45,512 nucleotides of DNA from Ruegeria sp. (GTDB lineage Bacteria > Pseudomonadota > Alphaproteobacteria > Rhodobacterales > Rhodobacteraceae): contig NZ_JALCBM010000014.1 of assembly GCF_028066395.1 (NCBI RefSeq), positions 19,110 through 64,621 on the forward strand, read 5' to 3'. How positions within the stretch are numbered: the stretch's first letter is position 1; each line of letters begins with the position of its first letter. Positions 7,400 to 15,737 of this stretch are shown one piece after another. The position numbers and the translations under genes were made by a program. Under the pieces are notes generated by a model that worked only from the letters and a program-made list of their open reading frames with translations, searched no databases and had not been told where the DNA came from.

Positions 7400-8403
7400 C
7401 ACAGGAAGTTCACCAGTGACAGGTTCGCGTTGCGTACGGTTACGGAATAGAGGGCTTCCAGTTGAAACTGCACCGTCTCCAACCGGGCTGCGGTATCGTA
7501 AGGGTCCGCTTCGATCAGGGCGCCACGCGCGTATTCGGCGCTGGTCTGCGCGGCCGCGTTGCGGGTGGCGGCCTGTTCGACGCGGGCCTCGGCTGTACCC
7601 ACCTCGGCCTGCAATTTGATGGTTTGGTTCTGGGTATTCGCCAGATTGACACCCAGGTCCCGAAACAGCGCGGTTCTGTCCTGCGGGGCCAGATTAAGCG
7701 CGCTGTCCGATACCAGCGCCGCCACGGCCACATCGCGCAGCGCGGCCTTGAACGCAGGATCGGTGGCCGTGATCGGCAGATCGATCTTCTCGTTCTCGGA
7801 TATCTGCATCGGGGACAGGGATGTTGCAGATCCCTGATAGATGACAGCCTCGAACCCGGCGGGATCGTTGAACCAATCCTCGGCAGCCTGCCGGATATCC
7901 GCGACCGTGGTCAGGCCGGTCAATTCGGTTTGCAGCGCGTTCAGCAATGTATCGGTCGAGGGCAGCGGGGACACATCCGTGGCGGTGCCCGAATACAGGC
8001 TGCGCCCGCCAACCCGGGTATTGAGGGCCGAGACCATCGTGTCCAGCTCGTTCCGGGCCAGAACCGAGGCCTGTTCGTGGGTTACGGTCTGGTTCGAAGT
8101 GCCGTGAGACAGAAGCGACGAAGACAGCTCGCCCACCGACTCGCTGAATGTGGTCAGGCTGAGCTGCATCGCATCGGTGAACAGGCGTGCCTCGGAAGTG
8201 GCGATGTTATAGGCGTCCAGCTGCGCCAGACTGTGATCCAGGTCGAGCAGGTGGGAATAGTCGCCGCCCAGACGGCCCGAGATATCCTGCACCTGCCCGC
8301 TGGACAGCTCATAGGACAGGGTTTCGATCTGGGAATTGATCTCGGCGCTGCGTGTCCGCAGGGTCATTCCGCGCGCCAGATCGCCTATCGAAGTCAGTGT
8401 CAT
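7399..8403 (-). CDS. flgL: Hook-filament junction protein FlgL
   Basis: This 334-aa protein is the second hook-filament junction protein (HAP3), exported through the flagellar type III apparatus and placed between FlgK and the filament. The flagellin-like N-terminal helix has TLRTRSAEINSQIETLSYELSSGQV, and the C-terminal helix carries ARLETVQFQLEALYSVTVRNANLSLVNFL; both are typical of FlgL. I chose the ATG at 8403 because GAGGA lies about nine bases upstream; the TTG at 8409 would be too close. The start lies just past the flgK stop at 8406-8408. It is shorter and more divergent in the middle than enteric FlgL, as is usual in alphaproteobacteria. Confidence 0.93.
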   Translation of the reverse strand: MTLTSIGDLARGMTLRTRSAEINSQIETLSYELSSGQVQDISGRLGGDYSHLLDLDHSLAQLDAYNIATSEARLFTDAMQLSLTTFSESVGELSSSLLSHGTSNQTVTHEQASVLARNELDTMVSALNTRVGGRSLYSGTATDVSPLPSTDTLLNALQTELTGLTTVADIRQAAEDWFNDPAGFEAVIYQGSATSLSPMQISENEKIDLPITATDPAFKAALRDVAVAALVSDSALNLAPQDRTALFRDLGVNLANTQNQTIKLQAEVGTAEARVEQAATRNAAAQTSAEYARGALIEADPYDTAARLETVQFQLEALYSVTVRNANLSLVNFL

Positions 8404-8405
8404 GA

Positions 8406-9857
8406 TCAAATCCTCAGCAATGTATCCATCAGCTCGTTGACGACCGTTATGATCTGCGCGTTGGCCGAATAGGCCTGTTCGATCAAAATCAGGCGCTGAA
8501 GCTCGGCGTCGCTGTCGACGCCCTGCTCGGCCACGATCTGCTCCATCTCCTGCTGGGCGCTGGCGGCGAAGGACTGGCGCTGTTCGGCCCTATGCGCATC
8601 GGTGCCCGCCTTTGATAAAAGTGCCTCGGCGATTTCGGCGGCGCGCAGGGTGCCGGTGCCGAAACTGGCCCCGCTCACAGGGCGGGTATCATCCAGAATC
8701 GCCCCGAAAGCCTGCAGTTGAGATGCATCACCCGGATCACCCGGAGTGGCCGCACCCAGCCCGGCGCGCAGTTTCCAGCTATCGCCGCCTGCGTTGGGAT
8801 CGACGCTTGTGTTCAGTTCGATTCGTGAGGCCAGGCCGGTTACGGCGGTCACGTCGAACCGGGCACCGCCATCAGTGAAAACACCCGGGTCGGTCGCGGT
8901 GACGGTCGGGTCCAGCCCCGGTGATTCAAACCGTTCAATCAGGTCACGGGCAACGGCATCCAGATCGGCCTGCGCCTCGACCGCCAGTTCATCGCGAACC
9001 TGAAATTGTGCAACCAGCGCGCCACCCCGGATCTGGGCATAGTCGCCCGTGATCCGGACCGGCTGCCCATTCGCCTCAAGCCCTGACAAGAGGCCATTGC
9101 CGACGGTCATGTGCGGCATGGTTTCGCCGGTGGTCGAAAAGGAAAACTCGACCGCGCTGCCCTCAAGCAGGATAAGGCCCCCGTCGGAATATAGTGACAC
9201 GCGGTCATTCTCCCGGGCCACCGCATTGACCGGTACGATCTCATTCACCTGATTGATCAGGGCCTGCTGCTGATCCAACAATGCCCCTACATCGCCGCCG
9301 GAATTGCGCACCGCGGGTATCCTGGCATTCAGCTTTTCGAGGTCCTGAAGGGTTTGATTCAGCGTATCAACTTGTTTGCCGATGGTGCGGTCCGCGTCGG
9401 ATCGCATCTGCCGCACCCCGTCCGAGGCAGCATTGAGCGCTTCGGTCAAATCTCTGGCGCTGCGGGCGACGTCATCCAGACGTTGGGCGGAATCAGGCAG
9501 GCTGGCGGCCGTGATCAGACTGCTTTCCAGGGTCGACAGACGGGCGGCAATCGATGTGTCATCCGTGGCGGTGCCGACCAGATTTTCGAACCCGGCATGA
9601 AATTCCGAGATTACGGTGGTGTTGACCATATCCGCATCCGTCGTGCGCAGGTCGGCCAGCAGCACCGGGTCCTGATGGCGGGTGATGCCCGCCACATTGA
9701 CGCCGTTGCCGGAAATGGTGCTGGTCGTCAGCTCCAGCGACCGGCGGGCGTAATCCGGGGTCAGCGCGTTGGCGATGTTTCCCGACACAACCGCAGCGCC
9801 GCGACTGGCCGCGTTCAGCCCGGTCATGGCATTGTTCAACGCTGTCGAAATACTCAT
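8406..9857 (-). CDS. flgK: Hook-associated protein FlgK
   Basis: The 483-aa product is HAP1, the first hook-filament junction protein. The N-terminus (MSISTALNNAMTGLNAASRGAAVVSGNIANALTPDYARR) carries the conserved flagellar rod/hook motif with NIANA, and the C-terminus ends with AYSANAQIITVVNELMDTLLRI, typical of FlgK. Long central coiled coils (about residues 130-210) fit. The ATG start has AAGGAA a short distance upstream. It lies 34 bases after flgE and just before flgL, so it is probably co-transcribed with them. Its export would need the FlhA/FlhB/FliR/FliQ core encoded in this same window. Confidence 0.96.
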   Translation of the reverse strand: MSISTALNNAMTGLNAASRGAAVVSGNIANALTPDYARRSLELTTSTISGNGVNVAGITRHQDPVLLADLRTTDADMVNTTVISEFHAGFENLVGTATDDTSIAARLSTLESSLITAASLPDSAQRLDDVARSARDLTEALNAASDGVRQMRSDADRTIGKQVDTLNQTLQDLEKLNARIPAVRNSGGDVGALLDQQQALINQVNEIVPVNAVARENDRVSLYSDGGLILLEGSAVEFSFSTTGETMPHMTVGNGLLSGLEANGQPVRITGDYAQIRGGALVAQFQVRDELAVEAQADLDAVARDLIERFESPGLDPTVTATDPGVFTDGGARFDVTAVTGLASRIELNTSVDPNAGGDSWKLRAGLGAATPGDPGDASQLQAFGAILDDTRPVSGASFGTGTLRAAEIAEALLSKAGTDAHRAEQRQSFAASAQQEMEQIVAEQGVDSDAELQRLILIEQAYSANAQIITVVNELMDTLLRI

Positions 9858-9891
9858 GAATCAGTTCCTTTTCGGCCCGTCAAACCCGGGA

Positions 9892-11187
9892 TCAGCGTTT
9901 GATATTGGTGGTTTCCTGCAGCATCTCATCGACGGTCTGGATCACCTTGGCGCTAGAGGAATAGGCGCGCTGGGTCTGGATCATCGATGTCAGCTCGGTC
10001 GCGACATCCGTGGTCGATTCCTCGCGCGCGAATGAGATCAGGTCGCCCGTTGGCCCTTCACCCGCGTTCCACAGGAAGAAGGTCCCGCTGTCGCGCGACG
10101 GGGCGTAGGTCTGGCTGTCCATTGCCGTCAGGCCATTGGGGTTGGGCACATCGGCCAGCGGCACCTGATACATCAAGCGGCTGATGCCGGTGTCATAGAA
10201 CGCGTAAACAAAGCCTTTTTCATCGACCTGAACGCTGGTCATCGTGCCCACGGCCGAGCCATCGCGCGTGATTGATACGGGGGCGAACGTGTCCGAAAGC
10301 TGCGTGATCCCGTCGGAATCGCCGATCAGGCCGATATCAACCTCCAGCGGGCCGCCCGCCACGTTCACCACGAAACTGCCGGTTGCCGGGTCGTAGGCGC
10401 CACCGGAAACAGCGGTGACGCTGGCCAACGTCCCGCCCGCTGTCCGGCTGTCGGTGAAGGTCAGGGTGTATTCCCCGATCACCGCCCCGCCCGAGGCCGA
10501 ATCGCGCAATGTCATGGTCCATTCATTGCTGGACCCGGTTGCCGGAACGGTCGGCACCAGCTCGATATCGACGCTTTCCGATTTGCCCAGATTGTCGAAA
10601 TATTCGACCGAAAGGGGCTGCGTATCACCGGGCGCACCGGCATCGGTTGCGGTTGCGGGCAGGTTCATCCGCAGATTCATTTCGGTGGTTGGTGCGCCTG
10701 ACAGTTTGTTGACGCTCAGCTGGACCGGTTCGAGCGCTGCGGGCGTGTCACGGGGCACGCTGGGGATGGTGCCGTTGGCATCGGCGGGCCAGCCCAGCAG
10801 AACCAATCCCGATTGAGTGACCAGATACCCTTCTTCATTGGTGCGGAACGACCCTGTGGTGGTCAACAGCATCTCGTTCGAGCCGGTTCCAATCTGGGAA
10901 ACCGGCTGCACCGGCAGCAAGCCGCGCCCATTCACTGCCAGGTCGGTGGAATTGTCGGTGGTCACCAGCGACCCGCGCTGATCGATCATGCGCTGGCTGG
11001 TGGTTCTGACCCCACCGGCGGAATAGCTGCCGCCTTGCCCCGCGGTGACCAGCGAATGAAAGTCGGTTTCGACCCGTTTGTAGCCAAAGGTCGATGAATT
11101 GGCGATATTGTCTGAAATCGTGGCCAGCTTATTTGCATTGGCCTTCAACGACGCCACACCGGCATTCAGCGAAGAGGAAATGGTCAT
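9892..11187 (-). CDS. flgE: Flagellar hook protein FlgE
   Basis: This 431-aa protein forms the hook, the universal joint between rod and filament. The N-terminus MTISSSLNAGVASLKANANKLATISDNIANSSTFGYKRVETDF contains the axial-protein signature (NIANSSTFGYKR). The C-terminus has TELTSMIQTQRAYSSSAKVIQTVDEMLQETTNIKR, the matching axial helix. The middle is a surface domain of beta character. I chose the ATG at 11187, since the extension to 11223 adds 12 residues of unrelated character; GAAGGG lies just upstream of the ATG. It leads the minus-strand hook unit. A degenerate CtrA-like box lies at 11242-11256, about 55 bases upstream of the start. Confidence 0.96.
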   Translation of the reverse strand: MTISSSLNAGVASLKANANKLATISDNIANSSTFGYKRVETDFHSLVTAGQGGSYSAGGVRTTSQRMIDQRGSLVTTDNSTDLAVNGRGLLPVQPVSQIGTGSNEMLLTTTGSFRTNEEGYLVTQSGLVLLGWPADANGTIPSVPRDTPAALEPVQLSVNKLSGAPTTEMNLRMNLPATATDAGAPGDTQPLSVEYFDNLGKSESVDIELVPTVPATGSSNEWTMTLRDSASGGAVIGEYTLTFTDSRTAGGTLASVTAVSGGAYDPATGSFVVNVAGGPLEVDIGLIGDSDGITQLSDTFAPVSITRDGSAVGTMTSVQVDEKGFVYAFYDTGISRLMYQVPLADVPNPNGLTAMDSQTYAPSRDSGTFFLWNAGEGPTGDLISFAREESTTDVATELTSMIQTQRAYSSSAKVIQTVDEMLQETTNIKR

Positions 11188-11241
11188 CAGCACGCCCTTC
11201 TGTTGCGTAAATCGTTCCGGCAACAGCTAACGTGCGGGGCC

Positions 11242-11256
11242 TTAACAGCGCGCTAA
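11242..11256 (-). promoter_or_regulatory. Degenerate CtrA-like box before flgE
   Basis: Read on the minus strand, TTAG-N7-TTAA lies 55-69 bases upstream of the flgE start. This differs from the CtrA consensus TTAA-N7-TTAA by one base. CtrA is known to control flagellar genes in Rhodobacterales. The single mismatch makes it weaker than the site before motB. Confidence 0.45.
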
Positions 11257-11284
11257 CAGGTAAAATGCGTTCTATAGTTTCCGG

Positions 11285-12124
11285 TCAGGGGGTCCTCAGA
11301 AAGATGATCTCGATCCGGTTGTTGCGCACGGCCATCGGGTTTTCTGCCATCAATTCACGATCCGCATGCCCGGCGATTCGGTCAAAGCGGCCCCCCGCCA
11401 TCCCCTTGTTTTGCAGCAGTTGACGCACCACCTGCGCACGCGAGGTGGACAGGTCCCATGTGGGGTTGCTGGCCAGAACCAACGGTTCCGACCGCACATG
11501 CCCTTCGACCGCGACCGCATTGGTCACAAGGTCGGCAGACCGGGTTACCAGCAAGGCCAGCGCGCGCATCATTTCGGTCGGTTTATCCGTTTGCGAATCG
11601 AACAGCGGCTGATCCTCGGTATCGAACATCTCGATCACCAGCCCTTCGTCGGTGACGCGGGTGATGATGTGTTTTAGCAGCTTTTCCGAAACCACGCTTT
11701 CGCCGGTGCGGCCCAGCAGGTGAGCCTCAAGCGTTGAGAACTCCTCGGATGAATGATCCCCGCCGCCCTTGGCGGCGACACCGGTGGACCCGCGCGCCTC
11801 TTTCGCCTTGGTCGGGTGGCGGTTCGTAGCGCCCGCGCCATCCATCACCAGCGTTTCCTCCGAGAACATGTTGTTGCCGCCAAAGGCGCCATCACCCCCG
11901 CCCGAGACCGGATTGACCGGAATCGTCGGCGAGAAGTAATCCGCAAGCCCCTTGCGTTGTTGTTCCGTTGTTGCATTCAGCAGCCACATCAACATGAAGA
12001 AGGCCATCATGGCCGTGACAAAGTCCGCATATGCGACTTTCCACGCGCCACCGTGATGGCCATCGCCACCCGATACACGCTTCTTCTTGATGATGATTGG
12101 CGCCGCATTGGATTGCGCACCCAT
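11285..12124 (-). CDS. motB: Flagellar motor stator protein MotB
   Basis: The 279-aa product is the peptidoglycan-anchored stator subunit that, with MotA, conducts ions to drive flagellar rotation. The N-terminal AYADFVTAMMAFFMLMWLL segment (about residues 31-49) is the single membrane helix, with the ion-binding Asp34. The C-terminal OmpA-like domain carries the segments AVEGHV, STSRAQVVRQLL, RFDRIAGHADREL and RNNRIEIIF. I chose the ATG at 12124, with AAGGTGG upstream; a GTG at 12133 is possible. No motA lies beside it, unlike in enteric bacteria, so MotA must be encoded elsewhere. A perfect CtrA-like box sits 48 bases upstream. Confidence 0.95.
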   Translation of the reverse strand: MGAQSNAAPIIIKKKRVSGGDGHHGGAWKVAYADFVTAMMAFFMLMWLLNATTEQQRKGLADYFSPTIPVNPVSGGGDGAFGGNNMFSEETLVMDGAGATNRHPTKAKEARGSTGVAAKGGGDHSSEEFSTLEAHLLGRTGESVVSEKLLKHIITRVTDEGLVIEMFDTEDQPLFDSQTDKPTEMMRALALLVTRSADLVTNAVAVEGHVRSEPLVLASNPTWDLSTSRAQVVRQLLQNKGMAGGRFDRIAGHADRELMAENPMAVRNNRIEIIFLRTP

Positions 12125-12171
12125 CTCCACCACCTTCTTATCACCCGTCTATCGGGGTAACAGGGCAGGTC

Positions 12172-12186
12172 TTAAGGGGGGCTTAA
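12172..12186 (-). promoter_or_regulatory. Perfect CtrA-like box before motB
   Basis: TTAA (12172-12175), seven bases (12176-12182), then TTAA (12183-12186) exactly fits the CtrA consensus TTAA-N7-TTAA. It lies 48-62 bases upstream of the motB start and 26 bases beyond the fliI stop, in a non-coding gap. A third TTAA (12190-12193) follows. This is the expected site for a CtrA-activated flagellar promoter in this order. Confidence 0.65.
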
Positions 12187-12211
12187 CACTTAAAACTGTC
12201 TTGGTTTTCAC

Positions 12212-13552
12212 TCATCGCGGCAACCCGGCGCCCGCCCGGCGCAGGATCAGCGACAGGCGGTTGAAGCTGTTTTCGATCCCGTCTGGCTCGGCTTTGCCGA
12301 AAAACGCGTCCAGATCCTCATGCACGCGCACGGCCTGATCCAGCAGCGGATCGGCACCTTCGGCATAAAGCCCGGCCTTGATCATCACTTCGGACTGCTC
12401 ATAACTGCCGATCAGCTTGCGGGTGTCCGCGATCATCCGATTCTGATCCTCGGTCGCCGCCCCCGGCAAGCTGCGCGAGACCGAGCGGCTGAGGTCAATC
12501 GCCGGAAATCGCCCGCGTTCGGCGATATCGCGGCTCAGTACAATATGGCCGTCCAGCACGCCGCGCAGAATATCAGCGATCGGTTCATCCATGTCCGAGC
12601 CCGCGACCAGAACGCTGAACACCGCCGTGATATCCCCCTGATCCGCCGTCCCCGGACCGGCGCGTTCGCAGAGATTCGCGATCAGCGGTGTCACCGACGG
12701 GGGATAGCCGCGCAGCGAGGGTGCCTCGCCCATCGCGACGGCGATCTCGCGATGCGCCTCGGCAAAGCGGGTCACCGAATCGGCCAGAAACAGGACGTTC
12801 AGGCCCTGATCGCGCAGATGCTCGGCCACGGTCATCGCCGACCAGGCACACCGCCTGCGCGCCAGCGCCGACTGGTCCGAGGTCGCAGCCACCACGACCG
12901 ATCGTTTCATCCCCTCGGCCCCCAGCGCGGTTTCGACGAATTCATTGACCTCGCGCCCGCGTTCACCCACCAGCGCGACAACCACCGCATCAGCCTGCAT
13001 GGCCTTGGCGAGCGTCGCCAGCAAAGTAGATTTGCCGACACCCGAGCCCGCGAACAACCCGACCCGCTGGCCGCGCACGATGGGCAGCATGGTGTTGAGC
13101 ACGGACAGGCCCGTCTCCATCCGTTCCCCCAGCGGTTTGCGGGCCACGGCAGGGGGCGGCGCGCGCATCAGATCACACTCCTGCGTGCCGCCCAGCAGGG
13201 GTTTTCCGTCCAGCGGTTGGCCAAAAGGATCAACCACGCGGCCCAGCCAATGCATTCCCGGCGCGAAGGCCGCCACGGGCTCCAGAACCACCGGGTCGCC
13301 CAGTGAAACCCCATCGGGCGCCGTACCGGGCAGCATCTGCACCCGGTCTGATTCGACATGCAGCACTTCACCGGTGATTTCGGGACCCTTGCGGCGGCGC
13401 AGCACCAGATGATCCCCGATTCGCGCCTGATCTGACAGGCCGTCGATTTCAATCAGCCCATGCGCCACGCCCGCCACGCGGCCCATATGGCGCACGGCGG
13501 ACATCCTGTCGAATTCGCATTTCAGACGCATGGGGTCGAGATCGGACATCAT
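12212..13552 (-). CDS. fliI: Flagellar export ATPase FliI
   Basis: FliI (446 aa) is the hexameric ATPase of the flagellar type III export apparatus. It has an F1-like N-terminal barrel (about residues 20-95) and a catalytic domain with Walker A GSGVGKST at 169-176. The Walker B region NVLFLADSVTRFAEAHREI and the segment SLRGYPPSV are typical of FliI and YscN. The frame is open upstream to 13729, but that extension reads as non-protein and overlaps flgB. The ATG pair at 13552/13549 has GGAG a few bases upstream and is chosen. It is transcribed divergently from flgB. No classical fliJ follows it, although fliI and fliJ are usually neighbours; see the coiled-coil gene at 18214-18609. Confidence 0.96.
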   Translation of the reverse strand: MMSDLDPMRLKCEFDRMSAVRHMGRVAGVAHGLIEIDGLSDQARIGDHLVLRRRKGPEITGEVLHVESDRVQMLPGTAPDGVSLGDPVVLEPVAAFAPGMHWLGRVVDPFGQPLDGKPLLGGTQECDLMRAPPPAVARKPLGERMETGLSVLNTMLPIVRGQRVGLFAGSGVGKSTLLATLAKAMQADAVVVALVGERGREVNEFVETALGAEGMKRSVVVAATSDQSALARRRCAWSAMTVAEHLRDQGLNVLFLADSVTRFAEAHREIAVAMGEAPSLRGYPPSVTPLIANLCERAGPGTADQGDITAVFSVLVAGSDMDEPIADILRGVLDGHIVLSRDIAERGRFPAIDLSRSVSRSLPGAATEDQNRMIADTRKLIGSYEQSEVMIKAGLYAEGADPLLDQAVRVHEDLDAFFGKAEPDGIENSFNRLSLILRRAGAGLPR

Positions 13553-13599
13553 GGATTCTCCAACTGGTGTGTCGAAAACGCTTTCTAAAGGAATCGGGG

Positions 13600-13614
13600 T
13601 TAAGCCTTGATTGA
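13600..13614. promoter_or_regulatory. CtrA-like box between fliI and flgB
   Basis: TTAA (13600-13603), seven bases, then TTGA (13611-13614) differs from the CtrA consensus by one base. It lies in the 85-base divergent gap, 24-38 bases before the flgB start and about 48-62 before fliI. It could serve either direction. Its position fits control of the long flgB-to-fliL operon. Confidence 0.45.
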
Positions 13615-13637
13615 AATTGATCGAGGGAGAAGCCCCG

Positions 13638-14027
13638 ATGTTCTCTGACCTGAACGTCTTTAAGACAGCGCACGCTATGGCAACCCATGCCGGACAACGG
13701 CAGGCGGTGATTGCGCGCAACATGGCCAATGCGGATACACCGGGTTATCAGCCCCGCGATATCGCGACCTTTCAGACAGCCTTTGAAAAAACCGGTGGCG
13801 GGGCCGAGATGACCGCCACCCGGGCAGGCCACCTGCATGGCCGCTCGGACGCGATGCAGCCCTGGGCTGAGCATGAGGCCGAACCCTCCGGCGACCCGAA
13901 CGGCAACGGCGTCTCGCTTGAGGAAGAGATGCTGAAAGCGGTTGAGGTCAAGCGCCAGCATGACCGTGCGTTGGCGATCTATCGATCTTCGCTCGGTATC
14001 CTCCGCACCAGTCTGGGCAAGGCATAA
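13638..14027 (+). CDS. flgB: Flagellar proximal rod protein FlgB
   Basis: This 129-aa protein is part of the proximal rod, just above the MS ring. The N-terminal FKTAHAMATHAGQRQAVIARNMANADTPGYQPRDI holds the rod signature (NMANADTPGY). The C-terminal EEEMLKAVEVKRQHDRALAIYRSSLGIL is the paired axial helix. The ATG at 13638 is chosen because GAGGGAGA lies 8-15 bases upstream; a longer frame from 13611 lacks this. It opens the plus-strand rod/ring operon, with flgC 12 bases downstream. At about 130 aa it has the family's usual length. Confidence 0.95.
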   Translation: MFSDLNVFKTAHAMATHAGQRQAVIARNMANADTPGYQPRDIATFQTAFEKTGGGAEMTATRAGHLHGRSDAMQPWAEHEAEPSGDPNGNGVSLEEEMLKAVEVKRQHDRALAIYRSSLGILRTSLGKA

Positions 14028-14039
14028 GAGGGGATCAGG

Positions 14040-14426
14040 ATGAGCGATTTTTCCCATTCCCTGTCGGCCTCGGCCAGTGCCCTGCGGGCACAGGCGGCGC
14101 GGCTGCGTCATGTGTCCGAGAATATCTCGAACGCGGATACGCCCGGCTATCGGCGCAAGACCGTGCCGTTTGAAACGGTCGAGCAGGATGGCCGCATGAC
14201 GGTGCAGGCCGGGCGGGTCAAGCTGGACCGGCGCGATCTGACCCGCATCTACGACCCTGGCCACCCGATGGCCGATGAGAGCGGTCACTATCGCGGCTCG
14301 AATGTCGATCTGATGATCGAGATCGCCGACGCGCGCGAGGCGCAGCGCAGCTATGAGGCCAACCTCAAAATGTTCGACCAGACCCGGCAGATGTCGTCGG
14401 GCCTGATGGATTTGCTTAGAAAATAA
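14040..14426 (+). CDS. flgC: Flagellar proximal rod protein FlgC
   Basis: This 128-aa rod protein has the axial signature ENISNADTPGYRRKTVPFETV near its N-terminus. The usual FlgC sequence YDPGHPMADESGHYRGSNVDLMIEIADAREAQRSYEANLKMF follows in its second half, including the conserved YDPxHP and the RSYEANL end. The ATG is preceded by GAGGGGATCAGG. It sits 12 bases after flgB and 12 before fliE, which is the standard flgB-flgC-fliE order. With FlgB, FlgF and FliE it forms the proximal rod in the periplasm. Confidence 0.96.
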   Translation: MSDFSHSLSASASALRAQAARLRHVSENISNADTPGYRRKTVPFETVEQDGRMTVQAGRVKLDRRDLTRIYDPGHPMADESGHYRGSNVDLMIEIADAREAQRSYEANLKMFDQTRQMSSGLMDLLRK

Positions 14427-14438
14427 AGGACAGCCAGA

Positions 14439-14729
14439 ATGGATATCCGATCACTGACCGCGGCGCAGAACTATGCAGGCGCCCGCCCCGCAACACAGGC
14501 CGACCCGGATCACGAAGGGATGGCACAGGGGTTGCGCGCCACCTTTCAGGACTTCGCCGCCACGTTGAAACACAGCGAACAGGTGGCCCAATCCTCGATG
14601 GTCGGGCAGGCCGATCCGCATGCGCTGGTGCAGGCGCTGGCTCAGACGGAACTAGCGGTCGAAACCGCCGTCATCGTCCGCAACAAGGTGGTCGAAGCCT
14701 ATCAGGAAATCCTGCGGATGCCGGTCTGA
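14439..14729 (+). CDS. fliE: Hook-basal body adaptor FliE
   Basis: FliE (96 aa) connects the MS ring to the proximal rod and is one of the first substrates of flagellar export. The middle segment FQDFAATLKHSEQVAQSSMVGQADPHALVQALAQTELAVETAVIVRNKVVEAYQEILRMPV matches the conserved FliE C-terminus, including the QTELAVET and VRNKVVEAYQEI core and the terminal RMPV. The ATG has AAAGGA just upstream. It lies between flgC and fliQ with very short gaps, so it is in the same operon. Confidence 0.95.
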   Translation: MDIRSLTAAQNYAGARPATQADPDHEGMAQGLRATFQDFAATLKHSEQVAQSSMVGQADPHALVQALAQTELAVETAVIVRNKVVEAYQEILRMPV

Positions 14730-14733
14730 CACG

Positions 14734-15006
14734 ATGCTGAGCGAAGGTCTGTTCTATGACATCGTGCGTCAGGCGCTATGGGTCGCGGTCATCACCTCGG
14801 TCCCGATTCTGGCGGTGGCACTGATCTCGGGCCTGGCCGTGGGCCTGTTTCAGGCGCTGACCTCGGTGCAGGAAATGACGCTGACCTTCGTCCCGAAACT
14901 GATCGCCATCGTCATCGTGTTCTGGATCTCGATGGGGTTCATGACCCAGACGCTGGTGACCTTCTTCACTACAACCCTCGTCCCCTTGATTGCCGGAGGC
15001 CGCTGA
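14734..15006 (+). CDS. fliQ: Flagellar export gate protein FliQ
   Basis: FliQ (90 aa) is a two-helix inner membrane protein of the export gate, which assembles with FliP and FliR. Hydrophobic helices span about residues 12-42 and 48-77. The segments AVGLFQALTSVQEMTLTFVPKLIAI and ISMGFMTQTLVTFF are family-typical. The start is four bases after fliE, and the stop overlaps the flgF ATG (TGATG), so the three are translated together. Its partner FliR is encoded on the opposite strand at 19691-20464. FliP is not in this window. Confidence 0.96.
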   Translation: MLSEGLFYDIVRQALWVAVITSVPILAVALISGLAVGLFQALTSVQEMTLTFVPKLIAIVIVFWISMGFMTQTLVTFFTTTLVPLIAGGR

Positions 15007-15716
15007 TGGACACCAACTATGTCACCCTGTCCCGCCAATCGGGCCTGATGAATGAAATGCGGCTGGTGGCGAACAATATCGCCAATGCCAACACCACCGG
15101 CTACCGGGCGCAGGGCCTGGTGTTTTCCGAGTTCGTCCGCGACATGCCCGGCAGCCCCTCTCTGTCCATGAGCCGAGCCGAGGTGCGCAACACCGCGCTG
15201 CATCAGGGCGTCCTGACCGAGACCGGAGGGTCGTTCGATTTCGCCATCGAGGGCGACGGGTTTTTCATGGTTGAAACCCCCGGCGGCAACCGTTTGACCC
15301 GCGCGGGCAGCTTCTCGCCCAATGCCGATGGCGATCTGGTCGCCCCCGATGGCGCGCGGGTGCTGGACAGCAACGGTGCCCCGGTCTTTATCCCGCCCGA
15401 TGCCGCCACAATCGACGTGGGTAGCGATGGCACGCTGAGTGTGAACGGGCAGCCCTTGGGTCAGATCGGCGTCTATCAGGTGGCCGAGCCCCGCGATCTG
15501 GTGCGCGAGGGCAATACCCGTTTCCGCCCCGCAGGCGATGTAAACCCGGTCGATGAGCCTGTTGTTCTGCACCGGTTCCTCGAAGGCTCCAACGTCAACG
15601 CCATCGAACAGGTCACACGGATGATCGAAATCCAGCGCGCCTATGAGCTGGGCCAAAGCTTTCTGGAAACCGAAGACGAGCGGGTTCGCAGCGCGCTCAA
15701 GGCCATGATGCGCTGA
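15006..15716 (+). CDS. flgF: Flagellar proximal rod protein FlgF
   Basis: This 236-aa rod protein begins MDTNYVTLSRQSGLMNEMRLVANNIANANTTGYRAQGLVFSEF, with the axial signature NNIANANTTGYRAQG. It ends with NAIEQVTRMIEIQRAYELGQSFLETEDERVRSALKAMM, the FlgF/FlgG C-terminal helix. The frame is open further upstream over fliQ, but the ATG at 15006 overlaps the fliQ stop and starts at the conserved residue, so it is chosen. Its length and the absence of the FlgG-type insertion favour FlgF. flgG follows 21 bases downstream. Confidence 0.95.
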   Translation: MDTNYVTLSRQSGLMNEMRLVANNIANANTTGYRAQGLVFSEFVRDMPGSPSLSMSRAEVRNTALHQGVLTETGGSFDFAIEGDGFFMVETPGGNRLTRAGSFSPNADGDLVAPDGARVLDSNGAPVFIPPDAATIDVGSDGTLSVNGQPLGQIGVYQVAEPRDLVREGNTRFRPAGDVNPVDEPVVLHRFLEGSNVNAIEQVTRMIEIQRAYELGQSFLETEDERVRSALKAMMR

Positions 15717-15737
15717 TTTGCAAAAGGAGATTTCGCC

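Noticed and set aside
7399..8409. FlgL start at TTG 8409
   Set aside because: The GAGGA ribosome binding site would almost touch the TTG, and the ATG at 8403 has normal spacing.
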